64,000 bases of DNA from an uncultured Flavobacteriales bacterium (GCA_937121175.1 CAKZKD010000002.1:310001-374000); one strand, 5' to 3'; counted from the stretch's first letter, positions 26,278-36,326 are shown. A program made the numbers and translations. Notes: a model not told the origin generated them from the sequence alone.

Positions 26278-27096
26278 CTAATTTCTCAGAACAAACCGGA
26301 TGGGTATTCTATACCGTACCGCAACGTTTCTGTTGTATTGTTTAGCTGGTTTCATGCAAGGTAACGATTCAACAACACGTTTTGCTTCTTTTTTAAAACC
26401 ATATTCAGTGTTGTTTTCAATAGTAACTTCAGTCACCTTTCCGTTTTCATCAACAATGTAATTTACTAATGCAGTACCTTGCTTTCCTTGATCTTTTTCT
26501 TGCCTTGGGTAACGCAGATTCTTATGAAGAAATACTTGAATCTTTTCGTTGTTGCAAGCTTCTCTTGCAACTTTTGTGGGCAAATGAGCACATTCGCAAA
26601 ACAAGGGCAACATGCTTTCTGATTCCATGGCAACAGAGAATGGGTTTCCGGCAATATCAACATCACCTTCATCGGGTTCTTCATCAGAAAAATCACCAAT
26701 ATCATTTGGGTCGAAATTACTTTCTGAGCCGAGCATGTCAAGCAATTTGGCTTTATACCCATCGTCATCAATTACTTTAAAATCTGCGAAGTTTTTAGAA
26801 ATCCTTTTTTTATTAGCAATCGGTTCGCTCAGTTCTATTTTTTTCGCCTTTCGAACTGTAATAGGAATTAACTCCGGCATTTCGGGTACTTCTAATCCAA
26901 TACCTGTATCTACAATTACATATTCTTTACTTATCCGCCATTCAAAAGCAACAAGTGTAACCGAAAGGCCAATTACTAAGGCTAACCAAAAATGGTTGAG
27001 CACCTTTAAACGAGAAGGTGGTTTTGGTTTATCGATTATCGATTTTGCGATTTTTTGGTCGTTTTCAGGGGCTGGATTTAACGCTTGCTTTTTCAT
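26278..27096 (-). CDS. TonB family energy-transducing protein
   Basis: A 272-aa inner-membrane protein that transmits proton-motive force to outer-membrane receptors. It has a cytoplasmic N-terminus, one membrane helix (about 35-55; FWLALVIGLSVTLVAF), a periplasmic linker with VPEMPELIP, and a C-terminal TonB domain (about 185-272; RYPRQEKDQGKQGTALVNYIVDEN ... PIRFVLRN). The linker is short and acidic, unlike the long Pro/Lys-rich linker of E. coli TonB. ExbB/ExbD genes are not nearby; several TonB paralogues per genome are usual in this phylum. Confidence 0.88.
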   Translation of the reverse strand: MKKQALNPAPENDQKIAKSIIDKPKPPSRLKVLNHFWLALVIGLSVTLVAFEWRISKEYVIVDTGIGLEVPEMPELIPITVRKAKKIELSEPIANKKRISKNFADFKVIDDDGYKAKLLDMLGSESNFDPNDIGDFSDEEPDEGDVDIAGNPFSVAMESESMLPLFCECAHLPTKVAREACNNEKIQVFLHKNLRYPRQEKDQGKQGTALVNYIVDENGKVTEVTIENNTEYGFKKEAKRVVESLPCMKPAKQYNRNVAVRYRIPIRFVLRN

Positions 27097-27160
27097 AAGT
27101 CCTTGTATTTAGTGAAACATAGACGTTTCTATACAAAGACTCTGCCGTGTTAATGAAATG

Positions 27161-27742
27161 TTAATCCGAGGGCTGAATTTCGTGCAATACTCTTTCAATC
27201 TGCACCATGTGCCTCACGTTATGACCAATAGCAAAACGAAAGGCATCGCCTGTTTTAAATCTAAAAATAGGGCCTAACGTGGAGGTTACTTTTCCTTTGT
27301 TGAGGTCGATTTTTTTGGCACGTTCGAGCAATTCAACAGTTGTCTGATTCATTGTAATAAACTCCTCCAAACTTCTGTGTTTTTTAGTCTTTGCCAATTT
27401 CGGTTCAAAAAAGAAAAAGGTTTTCATGGAGTTACTCAACGTTCCATCTTTTTTAGGCAAAATTCCGGTAGAGAATTTCTCACCGAAAAAACCCGGTTTA
27501 AATTCATAATCTTCCTGGGTAGGCGCAACTTTTTCCAACTCTGGAATCAATTTTTCAAGACGCTTTATGTAATGACCTGAGCTTAGGTTCATGTGTTCTA
27601 GGCATTCCAAAATTGACCAACGTTTTGGAGAAGGACGCTGTAGTAATTTATCTACAGGAAGAGGTGCAATTTGTGTTTCAGTAAAATGCTCAATCTTTCC
27701 AATCTCAGCTAATAAACCTTCAATGAGTTCTTGTCCGCTCAT
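27161..27742 (-). CDS. DinB family protein
   Basis: A 193-aa four-helix-bundle protein of the DinB/YfiT superfamily. The signature WSILECLEHMN (about 41-51) and a late IGHNVRHMVQIERV supply His residues that could form the metal site of this fold. Members act as thiol-dependent transferases or hydrolases; the substrate is unknown. It lies 52 bp after a Crp/Fnr regulator on the same strand. A paralogue sits behind another Crp/Fnr gene at 39094-39639. Confidence 0.85.
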   Translation of the reverse strand: MSGQELIEGLLAEIGKIEHFTETQIAPLPVDKLLQRPSPKRWSILECLEHMNLSSGHYIKRLEKLIPELEKVAPTQEDYEFKPGFFGEKFSTGILPKKDGTLSNSMKTFFFFEPKLAKTKKHRSLEEFITMNQTTVELLERAKKIDLNKGKVTSTLGPIFRFKTGDAFRFAIGHNVRHMVQIERVLHEIQPSD

Positions 27743-27794
27743 GGTTTTGTTTTCAAAAGTAGATTGCTTTTTAGGTGAATGTAATTGATATAGA

Positions 27795-28361
27795 TCAAGA
27801 TTTTGCTCTCAATCGACTAAACGTTTCTGGGGTCATACCTAAATATGAAGCAATGTGTTTTTGAGGAACCAATTGCAGCAAATGTTTAGAACGTTTTAGT
27901 AGCATGTTATATCGTTCTTCAGAAGTAAACGACATCATTTCCATTTCTCGGGTTGCACGCATGGTTAATAGCTCCTCCAATATTAATCGACCCCACCGCT
28001 CCATTATTGGGCAATTGGCGTAGATTTTTTGTAAGTCTGGGTGGCTAATCCGGAATAGTTGACTATTCGATAATGCTTGTATCGCCATTCTACTTGGTTT
28101 TCGGGTAATGAAAGATTCGTAACCACCTGACCAACTATGGTTATAAGAAAAACCGAGGCAAACCTCATTTTCTTCTTTGTTGAAGTAAAGTCGTTGAACT
28201 CCATTTTTTACAATGTAGAAGTAGTCTTCAATTTGCCCCTCGCGAGTAATGAATTCGCCTTTTGTGAACGATACTTCTTCCCACTTTGGTTGAATTATAG
28301 CCCAATCGCTATCTGAAAGGGCTATATATTTTGAAATTTTATGTCTTACTATTTGACTCAA
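27795..28361 (-). CDS. Crp/Fnr family transcriptional regulator
   Basis: A 188-aa protein with an N-terminal cyclic-nucleotide-binding-like beta barrel (about 20-110; FTKGEFITREGQIEDYFYIVKNG) and a short C-terminal helix-turn-helix (VPQKHIASYLGMTPETFSRLRAK). The N-domain lacks the full cAMP-binding cassette, so the ligand is unknown. The start is TTG, embedded in the asd stop (TTGA, 4-bp overlap), so translation is coupled to asd. It is followed by a DinB gene, an arrangement repeated at 39-40 kb. Confidence 0.88.
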   Translation of the reverse strand: MSQIVRHKISKYIALSDSDWAIIQPKWEEVSFTKGEFITREGQIEDYFYIVKNGVQRLYFNKEENEVCLGFSYNHSWSGGYESFITRKPSRMAIQALSNSQLFRISHPDLQKIYANCPIMERWGRLILEELLTMRATREMEMMSFTSEERYNMLLKRSKHLLQLVPQKHIASYLGMTPETFSRLRAKS

Positions 28362-29350
28362 TCGACGAGGTTGTTTTCAATTAAATATTCCGCAATTTGC
28401 ACCGCATTCGTTGCTGCACCTTTTCTAAGGTTATCGGCAACTATCCACATGTTTACTGTATTGTTTTGGGTGAAGTCTCTTCGAATTCTACCGACGAAAG
28501 TCTCGTTTTTTTGGTGTGCATTGATTGGCATTGGATACACGTTATTTCTTGGGTCATCTTGAACCACAATACCGGGTGCATTTTCTAGAATATGCACCAA
28601 TTCTGTGTCATTGTATTCTTGCAAAAACTCAATATTCACCGATTCACTATGGCCACCAACTACAGGCACGCGAACGGCAGTAGCCGTCACCAAAATGTTA
28701 TCGTCGTGAAGTATCTTTTTGGTTTCGTTTACCAATTTCATTTCTTCTTTGGTGTATCCATTATCAAGGAATTCATCGCAGTGCGGCAAACAGTTTTGGT
28801 TTATTGGATGTGGATAGGCCATTTCTCCTTTTATTCCAGCTTTTTCGTTTTCTAATTGTTCAACTGCCTTAACTCCAGTTCCGCTAATAGATTGGTAGGT
28901 TGATATGACAACTCGTTTAAGTCCGTATTGTCGCTCAAGTGGAGCAAGAACCATTACCAGTTGAATGGTAGAACAGTTTGGATTTGCAATAATCTTATGT
29001 TCTCTAGTAAGTTGGTTGGCATTGATTTCAGGTACAATTAACGGAATGAATTGACCCATTCTCCAAGCTGAGGAATTGTCTATAACAGTTGTACCAACTT
29101 CGGCAAATTTTGGTGCCCATTCCAACGAGGTAGAACCTCCTGCACTAAAAATAGCTATAGACGGTTTTGCCTCAAGTGCGGCCTGTAAACCTACAACCGA
29201 ATACTCTTTGCCTTTGACAGAAATTTGCTTACCAATCGATTTTTCAGAGGCAACTAAAATGAGTTCAGTTATTTGAATGTTGAATTCTTCCAACACTTTC
29301 AACATCTCTTGGCCTACCATTCCGGTAGCACCTACAACGGCTATTTTCAT
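28358..29350 (-). CDS. asd: Aspartate-semialdehyde dehydrogenase
   Basis: This enzyme reduces beta-aspartyl phosphate to aspartate semialdehyde, the branch point for lysine/diaminopimelate, threonine and methionine synthesis. The 330-aa protein has the N-terminal NADP-binding motif GATGMVG (7-13), the catalytic Cys126 in ANPNCSTIQ and a downstream His in VPVVGGHSESVNIE. The length and motifs are typical of the bacterial form. Start: ATG at 29350. It overlaps the Crp/Fnr gene by 4 bp at its 3' end. Confidence 0.96.
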   Translation of the reverse strand: MKIAVVGATGMVGQEMLKVLEEFNIQITELILVASEKSIGKQISVKGKEYSVVGLQAALEAKPSIAIFSAGGSTSLEWAPKFAEVGTTVIDNSSAWRMGQFIPLIVPEINANQLTREHKIIANPNCSTIQLVMVLAPLERQYGLKRVVISTYQSISGTGVKAVEQLENEKAGIKGEMAYPHPINQNCLPHCDEFLDNGYTKEEMKLVNETKKILHDDNILVTATAVRVPVVGGHSESVNIEFLQEYNDTELVHILENAPGIVVQDDPRNNVYPMPINAHQKNETFVGRIRRDFTQNNTVNMWIVADNLRKGAATNAVQIAEYLIENNLVD

Positions 29351-29397
29351 GCTAATTTGTTAATGCATTTGTAAAGAATCTCAAAGGTAGGAATACT

Positions 29398-29405
29398 TAC
29401 TTTTG
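29398..29405 (+). promoter_or_regulatory. Candidate -7 element TACTTTTG
   Basis: An exact TANNTTTG match 13 nt before the ATG of the 1135-aa surface protein. A TTTG at 29368-29371 lies further upstream than the usual -33 spacing. Confidence 0.4.
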
Positions 29406-29418
29406 AGCCTCTGAAAGT

Positions 29419-32400
29419 ATGAAAAGAAAACTGTTCATATTACTGTTTTGTGTTGGTCTTGTTACAACTGGAGTGGCACAGTTTCAGGATAATTTTTCGG
29501 ATGGAGATTTTACCACTAATCCAACCTGGGTAGGCGATGATTCGCTGTTTATTGTTAATGCCAGTAATGAATTACAACTTGCCGATTCTAACCTTTCAAA
29601 TTCCACAACCTACTTAAGCACTGCAAGTAAAGCCATAAGTAATGCAACATGGGAGTTTAAGTTTAAATGCGGCTTTCCACCCTCAAGTTCAAATTTTGCA
29701 GAGGTACATTTGATTTCTGACCAACCTGATGTGTCTGGAAACAACAGCGGTTATTATGTCCAAATTGGAAGCGAAACGGGAACCACCGACAAAGTCACAC
29801 TTTATAAATCTACCAATGGGAGCAAATCTTCCGTAATATCTGGAAGAGCAGGAACGGTAGGTAGAAATCCAGAAGGGTGGATTAAAGTAACTAGAGATAG
29901 TATAGGAAATTGGGAGTTGTTTCTAGATACTTCGGCATCTAAATCGGGGTATATTAGTGAAGGAACAGCTCTTAATACCGATCATATTTCGGGAAATTAT
30001 TTTGGAATTCAATGCAAATACACTAGTGGTCGTCGGTACTTGTTTTTCTTTGATTCTATTTCTGTTTCTGGTACGTTTTACACCGATACTCTAAAGCCAA
30101 CAATCACAAATCTATCCGTCAACTCCTCAACAGAATTGGAGTTAGATTTTTCGGAAAATGTGGAGGCGATTTCAGGGCTTTCTGCAGCTAATTACAGTGC
30201 CAATAATGGTATCGGAACTCCAAGCAATGTGCAGTTCAAAGGCACCGATTCATCAGTTGTTCAGCTAGTTTTTTCCACCGCTTTTACCAATGGTGTAACG
30301 AATCAACTTACCGTGCAAAATATCGAAGACAATAATGGAAATGTGATGGTGTCCTCTAGTAGAGGTTTTCAGTTTACTAAGCTAGATACCGCGGTTCTAG
30401 GAGACTTACAGATAAATGAGATAATGGCTGATCCAAACCCACCAGTTGCTTTACCGGCGAATATAGATTGGGTGGAGATCTACAATTCAAGTTCTAAGTC
30501 TTTTTCTCTGAAAGGTTGGACTTTTTGGGATAAAACAAGTTCAAGCCGAGACACTTTGCCCGATGAAGTTATTGCACCGGGTGAATACGTTGTTTTGTGC
30601 GATAAAGCAGATTCCGCTGACCTTGACCCTGTTAGTGGGCGTTTAATTTTAATGGAAGGGTTTCCGTCTTTAAATATTGATAATGAAATTGTTACCTTAA
30701 GAAACCAATTTGGAATTATAATCGATGAGGTGAATTATTTTAAGTCTTGGTACGGTTCTGAAGAAACTGAAGACGGTGGATTTACATTGGAAAAGATTAA
30801 TCCAAACCATCCTTGTTCAGGAAGTTCAAATTGGAAGGCCTCAACCGACTTGACTGGCGGAACGCCTGGAAAAGTAAATAGTGTTTATGATCTTACACCC
30901 GATACAGAAAGGCCAACTCTGGTATCGGCCCAAATTATTGATTTGAATACGGTAAGGGTCACCTTTTCTAAATTACTGGATAGTGCGACGGTTGTTAATG
31001 CAAATTTTATAGGATTGTCAGTTTCGCAGGCCGTGGTTACAGGTGCTCGAAGCGAAAGCGCAACACTTGTTCTTAATTCCACTTTGGAGGAAGGTGTTGT
31101 TTACAACCTTTCAATGACCGGAGCATCCGATTGTTTTGGAAATTTGATTACCGACAATATGGTGAGTCTGGGAATAGGAAAAACACCTTTGGTTCATCAG
31201 GTTGTAATCAATGAGATATTTCCGGTACCCGATGTACAGATTAACGCTTTGTTTGAGTCCGAGTTTGTTGAATTACATAACACCACGACTTCATTAATTG
31301 GGCTTGATGACTGCTTTTTTTCAGATGTAAGTTCCGATGCCGCATTGTCTGGAATTATTATTGAGCCAAATGAATTTGTCATTATTTGCGAAAATTCAGC
31401 AGTATCGGAAATGTCTGCATACGGAAAAGCGTTTGGCGTTTCAAGTTGGCCATCCTTAAACAATTCAGGAGATATTCTCAGCCTAACTTGCAAAACTGAG
31501 GTAATTCATACGGTTGCTTATGATGATGACTGGTATTTAGTTGAAGGTAAGAAGGAAGGCGGATGGTCTTTGGAGCAAATTGATGCGAGTAATCCATGTG
31601 GAGGTTCATTAAACTGGAAGGGTTCGCTTGCAGAAAAGAAGGCCACACCTGGAAAAGATAATTCCGTTGCAGGTGTTCTTAAAGATGAGAATGCACCGGT
31701 TATTGTAGCAACAAATGCAATTAACGATTCTACTTTGTTGGTCGAATTCGACGAGAATATTTCATTATCCAGTTTTACCGATGTTGCCTTCAGTATTTCA
31801 CCAACGATTGACGTTTCATTTGATTCGCTGCAAGGAAACAACGCTTTGGTTCTAAGTATAGGCAAAGCCATAACAACCAGAACGATTTACACATTGACCG
31901 TTGATGGAATTGAAGACTGCAACGGAAACAAATTGCTGGATGGAACAATTATGTTTGGTTTACCAGAAACCGCAGAGGTGTCTGATTTGGTGATAAATGA
32001 AATTCTATTCGACCCAAAGTCAACTGTATCAACAGATTTTGTGGAGATTTATAATCGAAGCGAAAAAATCATTGATTTAAACGGGTGGTTCATTGCAGAT
32101 TTTGACATTAATAAAGACACATTAGATGGTTTTCAGGAAATAGCAACTAAACCAACATCAATATTACCAAACCAGTTTAGAGTAATTAGTAAAGAAACAA
32201 ATGATGTTTTAGAACACTATCCTACCTCGGATAAAAATGTCTTTTTAGAAATTACCAGTATGCCTTCTTATCCGAATGATGAAGGAACGGTAGTCTTGCT
32301 TAATGACTCAGGGTTAGTTGTAGATAGGGTAGAGTATAACGCTGATTTTCATCACGTAATTATTAAAAACCCAGAAGGCATTAGCCTTGAGCGTTTGGAT

Positions 32401-32826
32401 TATGAACGCCCTTCAACCGATGAAACCAACTGGCATAGTGCTGCCGAAACAGTAGGTTTTGCTACACCGGGAGTGGAGAATTCTCAATTTGTGACCGCAA
32501 CTGATTTCTCCGAAAATGTAACTCTTGAACCACAAACTTTTTCACCTGATAACGACGGATTCGACGATGTTTTAAATATCAATTACAGTTTTGATGCACC
32601 TGGTGCAGTTGCCAACGTAGAAATTGTGGATACAGATGGACGTCAAGTTTATACACTAACACAGAACGAGGTGCTGGCAACCTCTGGCACAATAACATGG
32701 GACGGCGCAACTGATTCTGGTCTAAAGGCGCGCTCAGGCATGTACATTATTTACTTCGAAATCTTCGACGATAAGGGCAACACACAGCACTTTAAAAAGG
32801 CTTGTGTATTGGCATTGAAATTTTAA
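29419..32826 (+). CDS. Large exported protein with three Ig-like/lamin-tail modules
   Basis: A 1135-aa exported protein with a signal peptide (about 1-20, ending GVAQ). A LamG-like N-terminal domain (about 22-215) is followed by three alternating pairs of an SbsA/Big_5-type Ig-like domain and a lamin-tail domain (LTD). Each LTD starts with a variant of LQINEIMADP, VVINEIFPVP or LVINEILFDP and contains a VEIYN or VELHN strand. The C-terminus (about 1035-1135; QTFSPDNDGFDDVLNINY ... WDGATDSGLKARSGMYI) is a FlgD-like tail of the kind used for type B T9SS export. Bacterial LTD proteins are often surface-exposed or linked to nucleases; no nuclease domain is present here. Confidence 0.83.
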   Translation: MKRKLFILLFCVGLVTTGVAQFQDNFSDGDFTTNPTWVGDDSLFIVNASNELQLADSNLSNSTTYLSTASKAISNATWEFKFKCGFPPSSSNFAEVHLISDQPDVSGNNSGYYVQIGSETGTTDKVTLYKSTNGSKSSVISGRAGTVGRNPEGWIKVTRDSIGNWELFLDTSASKSGYISEGTALNTDHISGNYFGIQCKYTSGRRYLFFFDSISVSGTFYTDTLKPTITNLSVNSSTELELDFSENVEAISGLSAANYSANNGIGTPSNVQFKGTDSSVVQLVFSTAFTNGVTNQLTVQNIEDNNGNVMVSSSRGFQFTKLDTAVLGDLQINEIMADPNPPVALPANIDWVEIYNSSSKSFSLKGWTFWDKTSSSRDTLPDEVIAPGEYVVLCDKADSADLDPVSGRLILMEGFPSLNIDNEIVTLRNQFGIIIDEVNYFKSWYGSEETEDGGFTLEKINPNHPCSGSSNWKASTDLTGGTPGKVNSVYDLTPDTERPTLVSAQIIDLNTVRVTFSKLLDSATVVNANFIGLSVSQAVVTGARSESATLVLNSTLEEGVVYNLSMTGASDCFGNLITDNMVSLGIGKTPLVHQVVINEIFPVPDVQINALFESEFVELHNTTTSLIGLDDCFFSDVSSDAALSGIIIEPNEFVIICENSAVSEMSAYGKAFGVSSWPSLNNSGDILSLTCKTEVIHTVAYDDDWYLVEGKKEGGWSLEQIDASNPCGGSLNWKGSLAEKKATPGKDNSVAGVLKDENAPVIVATNAINDSTLLVEFDENISLSSFTDVAFSISPTIDVSFDSLQGNNALVLSIGKAITTRTIYTLTVDGIEDCNGNKLLDGTIMFGLPETAEVSDLVINEILFDPKSTVSTDFVEIYNRSEKIIDLNGWFIADFDINKDTLDGFQEIATKPTSILPNQFRVISKETNDVLEHYPTSDKNVFLEITSMPSYPNDEGTVVLLNDSGLVVDRVEYNADFHHVIIKNPEGISLERLDYERPSTDETNWHSAAETVGFATPGVENSQFVTATDFSENVTLEPQTFSPDNDGFDDVLNINYSFDAPGAVANVEIVDTDGRQVYTLTQNEVLATSGTITWDGATDSGLKARSGMYIIYFEIFDDKGNTQHFKKACVLALKF

Positions 32827-32845
32827 TGTTAACGTAATGTACCTC

Positions 32846-32868
32846 AGCACAAAAAAGTGCTTTCTTTG
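32846..32868 (+). terminator. Weak stem-loop terminator
   Basis: AGCAC (32846-32850) and GTGCT (32857-32861) enclose six A and are followed by TTCTTTG, 20 bp after the stop of the 1135-aa gene. A short stem, but well placed. Confidence 0.4.
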
Positions 32869-32890
32869 CAAAAAATTTAACTAGATAAAA

Positions 32891-35800
32891 ATGAAAAAAC
32901 TTACTTCTTTATTATTAACGGTTTTTGCTAGCGCAATATGCTTTGGGCAGATTGTAATTTCAGAAATCAATTACAATAGCCCAGGAGTGGACTCCTTGGA
33001 GTTTATTGAATTCTACAATAAAACGAACGCTGGAATTAATATGACTAATTACACCATGAAAGCTGGTGTTGTTTATACTTTCCCAAATGTGACAATTCCA
33101 GCACATGGTTATTTGGTAATATCCTTAGATTCAGTTGCTATGCAAAACGGACTAGGCGTTACTACATACGAATGGACTTCTGGAAATTTGGTAAACTCTA
33201 GTGAAGATGTTGTTCTCGGTGACGCTTCTGGTGTCACTATTGATTCAGTAAAGTATGACGATGGTTCACCTTGGCCTTCTGCGGCTGATGGTTCAGGTCC
33301 ATCTTTGGTTTTCTGTGATACTGCTTTAGATAATACTTTGGCATCAAGCTGGCAAGCGTCAACTTTTTCCCATGCTGGTGCTCCTAGCGTTATGGCTTCT
33401 CCGGGTATGGCTGATTCTGTGTGTTTTACTACGCCTCCTCCGCCAGTTGTTCCTCAATTAAGAGCAATTGGATTGGTTGCTAACGACAACGTTGTTGGAG
33501 TGCCTGATTCTATGGGTCTGAAGTGCATTCTAGCAGGTGTTGTTCACGGAATAAATATGGGTGGTTCTTCAACTCAGTTTGTCCTTTATGATGGAACTGG
33601 TGCAGTTGTCGTTAGAAAAAGTGGTGGTTTTACACCAAGCTATACAGTTTCTGAGGGTGATTCTATGGCTGTTGTCGGCACGGTTGGGCAATGGAATGGT
33701 TTAACTCAGTTTAATGCTGATACTATTTTAGCGACAATTACAGGAGGAATGGTCAGAACGCCTATGAAGGTTGCTAAGCCAGATGCTTCTACAGAGTCTC
33801 GATTAATTAGAATTGATAGTGTTACTATAGTAGGCGGTACATGGCCAGCACCGGGAAACAGCACAAACATTTCTGTTGAAACTCCAGCAATGGATACGAT
33901 AACCATGAGGATAGATAGAAATGGAGAGGTTGATGATAGCGTAACTACTGCTCCAATTGGTATGTTTAGCATTATTGGATACGGTGGTCAATTTGACAAC
34001 AGCTCACCATATACTTCTGGTTACCAGATTGTTCCTCAAGTAAAAGGTCACATTATTGAAGTGCCGGTTTGTGGTATTCCAACTGGAGCTGCTGCGGCTC
34101 AAGCTTCTCCTACTTCTGCGAGATTAACGTGGACATCAGGTAGCGGAACTTCAACTATTCAATATGGTGCTCAAGGTTTTACACCAGGAACGGGTACTAT
34201 AGTAAATAACACTGTTAGCCCATATATTCTGAACAGTTTAACTACAGGAAATTCTTACGATATCTATGTTAGAGATACATGTAGCAACGGATTGAACTCT
34301 GGTTGGATTGGACCCGTAACTATTTCATTAAGTGCTTCTCCAACTATTAGTGATATTTGGAGAACAAGCTCAACGAACATTATGGTAGCTTATACAGACT
34401 CAATGGACAACACAAGTGCAACTTCTACTTCACGTTATAAAGGAATTGCAGGATTGACAAGTGTTGCGCTTAACGGTTCTAACGATACAGCAACTCTTAC
34501 CTATGGAGCTCCATTTGCTAATGGTGTTCAAAACACACTAACCATTGACAGTGTCATGAATGCAACAGCAGTAATGCTTGACACGACTTATACGTATGAG
34601 TTTGTATATAATAACACTACACCAAGTATCGTAATTTCTGAAATTATGTACAACGATCGCTCAGGTGGCTTTAGTGGTGATACGCTTGAATATATTGAAA
34701 TTCATAATGCTGGTGCAACGATGGCCAACATAGGTGGGATGGAAGTTATTCAAGGATTTAATTTTATTGCACCTGCTGGAGCAATGCTTCCTCCCGGTTC
34801 ATATTTGGTAATTGCTCGTAATCGAGCGGCTCATGCAACTGTTTTTGGTAACAATTTGGCACTGGAATGGACTAGTGGTAGTTTGTCTAACGGTGGTGAG
34901 GATGTTATCATCGTTAATTCAGAAAATGACACCATTGATGTAGTTGATTACGATCCAAACTGGATTGGTGATGCAAATGGAAACGGTTCCTCAATAGTAT
35001 TGTGTGATGTAAGTTCAGATAATAACGTTGGAAGCAGCTGGGGCACAGAGCCTGCATTGTTTGCTACGAGTGGCTATTTTGCTTCTCCTGGAGTAGCAAA
35101 TACATGTCGTCCTCCATTTGTGGCGCCATTATATACAATTGCTGCGATTTCCACGGTTGATGCAGCTACAGGTGTAGCAGATAGTAACCAAGTAAAATGT
35201 ACGGTTAGAGGATTAGTTGCTTCGAATCAGTACAGTGCTACTGGTGCTTCTGGACCTGATGTTCAATTTGCTTTAATTGAAGCAGACAACAGTGCTGGTA
35301 TAACAGCGATTTCGTTTTCTAATTCTGTGGATTTAGGTTATAGCCCAACACTAGGCGATAGTGTACAGGCTTATGGAACGGTTAGTCAGTTTAGAGGTCT
35401 ATTGCAATTTAATATGGATTCTGTAAAATTAATTTCTCAAGGACATGCAATGCCTGCTCCTGAAATGATTGATACAGTTGCTGAAAATAACGAATCAAGA
35501 ATTTTACGAATCATGAATGTAATTGTTGCGGATACCGCTCAGTGGCCTGCTGCTGGTAGTGATGCAAATGTTGATATCGTGAATATGAATGGTGATACTA
35601 TTACCATGCGTATTGACCAACACACTAATACAGTTGCCACTTGGATGGACGCTCCACTAGGAAGATTTAATGTTATGGGAATAGGTGGCCAGTTTAGTTC
35701 TACTAATTTGGATGGATATCAAATCTTACCTCGTTTCGATACTGATATTGACACAGTTATTGTTCAGCCAAATTGTCCTCCTCCTGCTGAAGTTACCAAT

Positions 35801-36271
35801 TCAAATGTTACTGATAGTAGTGCAGACATTGCTTGGAACGGACCTGGTACAACTTGGAATATTGGATGGGCAAAAGGACATTCTTCTACAATGCCAACAG
35901 ACAGCACAATGGGAATTACAGCTAACCCTTATACTTTGACAGGATTAGATACGAATACACACTACCACGTTTGGGTACAAAGTGTTTGTGGTTTAAATGT
36001 AAGCGCATGGGTTGGGCCAACAATGATCAAAACGCTTGCAACTGGATTAGAAGAAATCGCTAATGCAGAAAAGTTGGTTATTTTCCCTAATCCAAACAAT
36101 ACTGGCGTTCTTCGATTGAACATTACTACTGATGTTGTTATCAGAAACTTACTTGGGCAACCAGTACTTTCTGTAACTAATACTGATGAAGTTGATATCA
36201 ATGAACTAGATAAAGGAGTTTATTTAGTTGAAGCAGCTGAAGGAGATACAGTAAAGCTTATCGTTGAATAG
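32891..36271 (+). CDS. Large T9SS-sorted protein with a twofold LTD/OB/FN3 repeat
   Basis: A 1126-aa exported protein with a signal peptide (about 1-19, ending CFGQ). It is built as two similar halves. Each has a lamin-tail domain (IVISEINYNSPGVDSLEFIEF and IVISEIMYNDRSGGF), a segment of OB-fold/DUF5689-like type (QFNADTI and QFNMDSV; MDTITMRIDRNG and GDTITMRIDQHT; GYGGQF and GIGGQF) and a fibronectin type III-like domain (CGIPTGAAAAQ and CPPPAEVTNSN). A T9SS type A sorting domain closes the protein (VIFPNPNNTG ... GVYLVEAAEG). It follows the other LTD protein by 64 bp on the same strand. An adhesive or matrix role is plausible but unproven. Confidence 0.83.
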   Translation: MKKLTSLLLTVFASAICFGQIVISEINYNSPGVDSLEFIEFYNKTNAGINMTNYTMKAGVVYTFPNVTIPAHGYLVISLDSVAMQNGLGVTTYEWTSGNLVNSSEDVVLGDASGVTIDSVKYDDGSPWPSAADGSGPSLVFCDTALDNTLASSWQASTFSHAGAPSVMASPGMADSVCFTTPPPPVVPQLRAIGLVANDNVVGVPDSMGLKCILAGVVHGINMGGSSTQFVLYDGTGAVVVRKSGGFTPSYTVSEGDSMAVVGTVGQWNGLTQFNADTILATITGGMVRTPMKVAKPDASTESRLIRIDSVTIVGGTWPAPGNSTNISVETPAMDTITMRIDRNGEVDDSVTTAPIGMFSIIGYGGQFDNSSPYTSGYQIVPQVKGHIIEVPVCGIPTGAAAAQASPTSARLTWTSGSGTSTIQYGAQGFTPGTGTIVNNTVSPYILNSLTTGNSYDIYVRDTCSNGLNSGWIGPVTISLSASPTISDIWRTSSTNIMVAYTDSMDNTSATSTSRYKGIAGLTSVALNGSNDTATLTYGAPFANGVQNTLTIDSVMNATAVMLDTTYTYEFVYNNTTPSIVISEIMYNDRSGGFSGDTLEYIEIHNAGATMANIGGMEVIQGFNFIAPAGAMLPPGSYLVIARNRAAHATVFGNNLALEWTSGSLSNGGEDVIIVNSENDTIDVVDYDPNWIGDANGNGSSIVLCDVSSDNNVGSSWGTEPALFATSGYFASPGVANTCRPPFVAPLYTIAAISTVDAATGVADSNQVKCTVRGLVASNQYSATGASGPDVQFALIEADNSAGITAISFSNSVDLGYSPTLGDSVQAYGTVSQFRGLLQFNMDSVKLISQGHAMPAPEMIDTVAENNESRILRIMNVIVADTAQWPAAGSDANVDIVNMNGDTITMRIDQHTNTVATWMDAPLGRFNVMGIGGQFSSTNLDGYQILPRFDTDIDTVIVQPNCPPPAEVTNSNVTDSSADIAWNGPGTTWNIGWAKGHSSTMPTDSTMGITANPYTLTGLDTNTHYHVWVQSVCGLNVSAWVGPTMIKTLATGLEEIANAEKLVIFPNPNNTGVLRLNITTDVVIRNLLGQPVLSVTNTDEVDINELDKGVYLVEAAEGDTVKLIVE

Positions 36272-36293
36272 ATAAAGTTTAATCTTTAAAAGT

Positions 36294-36326
36294 AAAGCCC
36301 ATTTCTGAAAAGGAGTGGGCTTTTTT
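36294..36326 (+). terminator. Rho-independent terminator
   Basis: AAAGCCCA (36294-36301) pairs with TGGGCTTT (36316-36323), followed by TTTG, 23 bp after the stop of the 1126-aa protein. Confidence 0.85.

Noticed and set aside
26612-27112. 166-codon plus-strand frame opposite the TonB-family gene
   Set aside because: The opposite strand has a clear TonB-domain protein with a membrane helix; the antisense translation shows no recognisable features.
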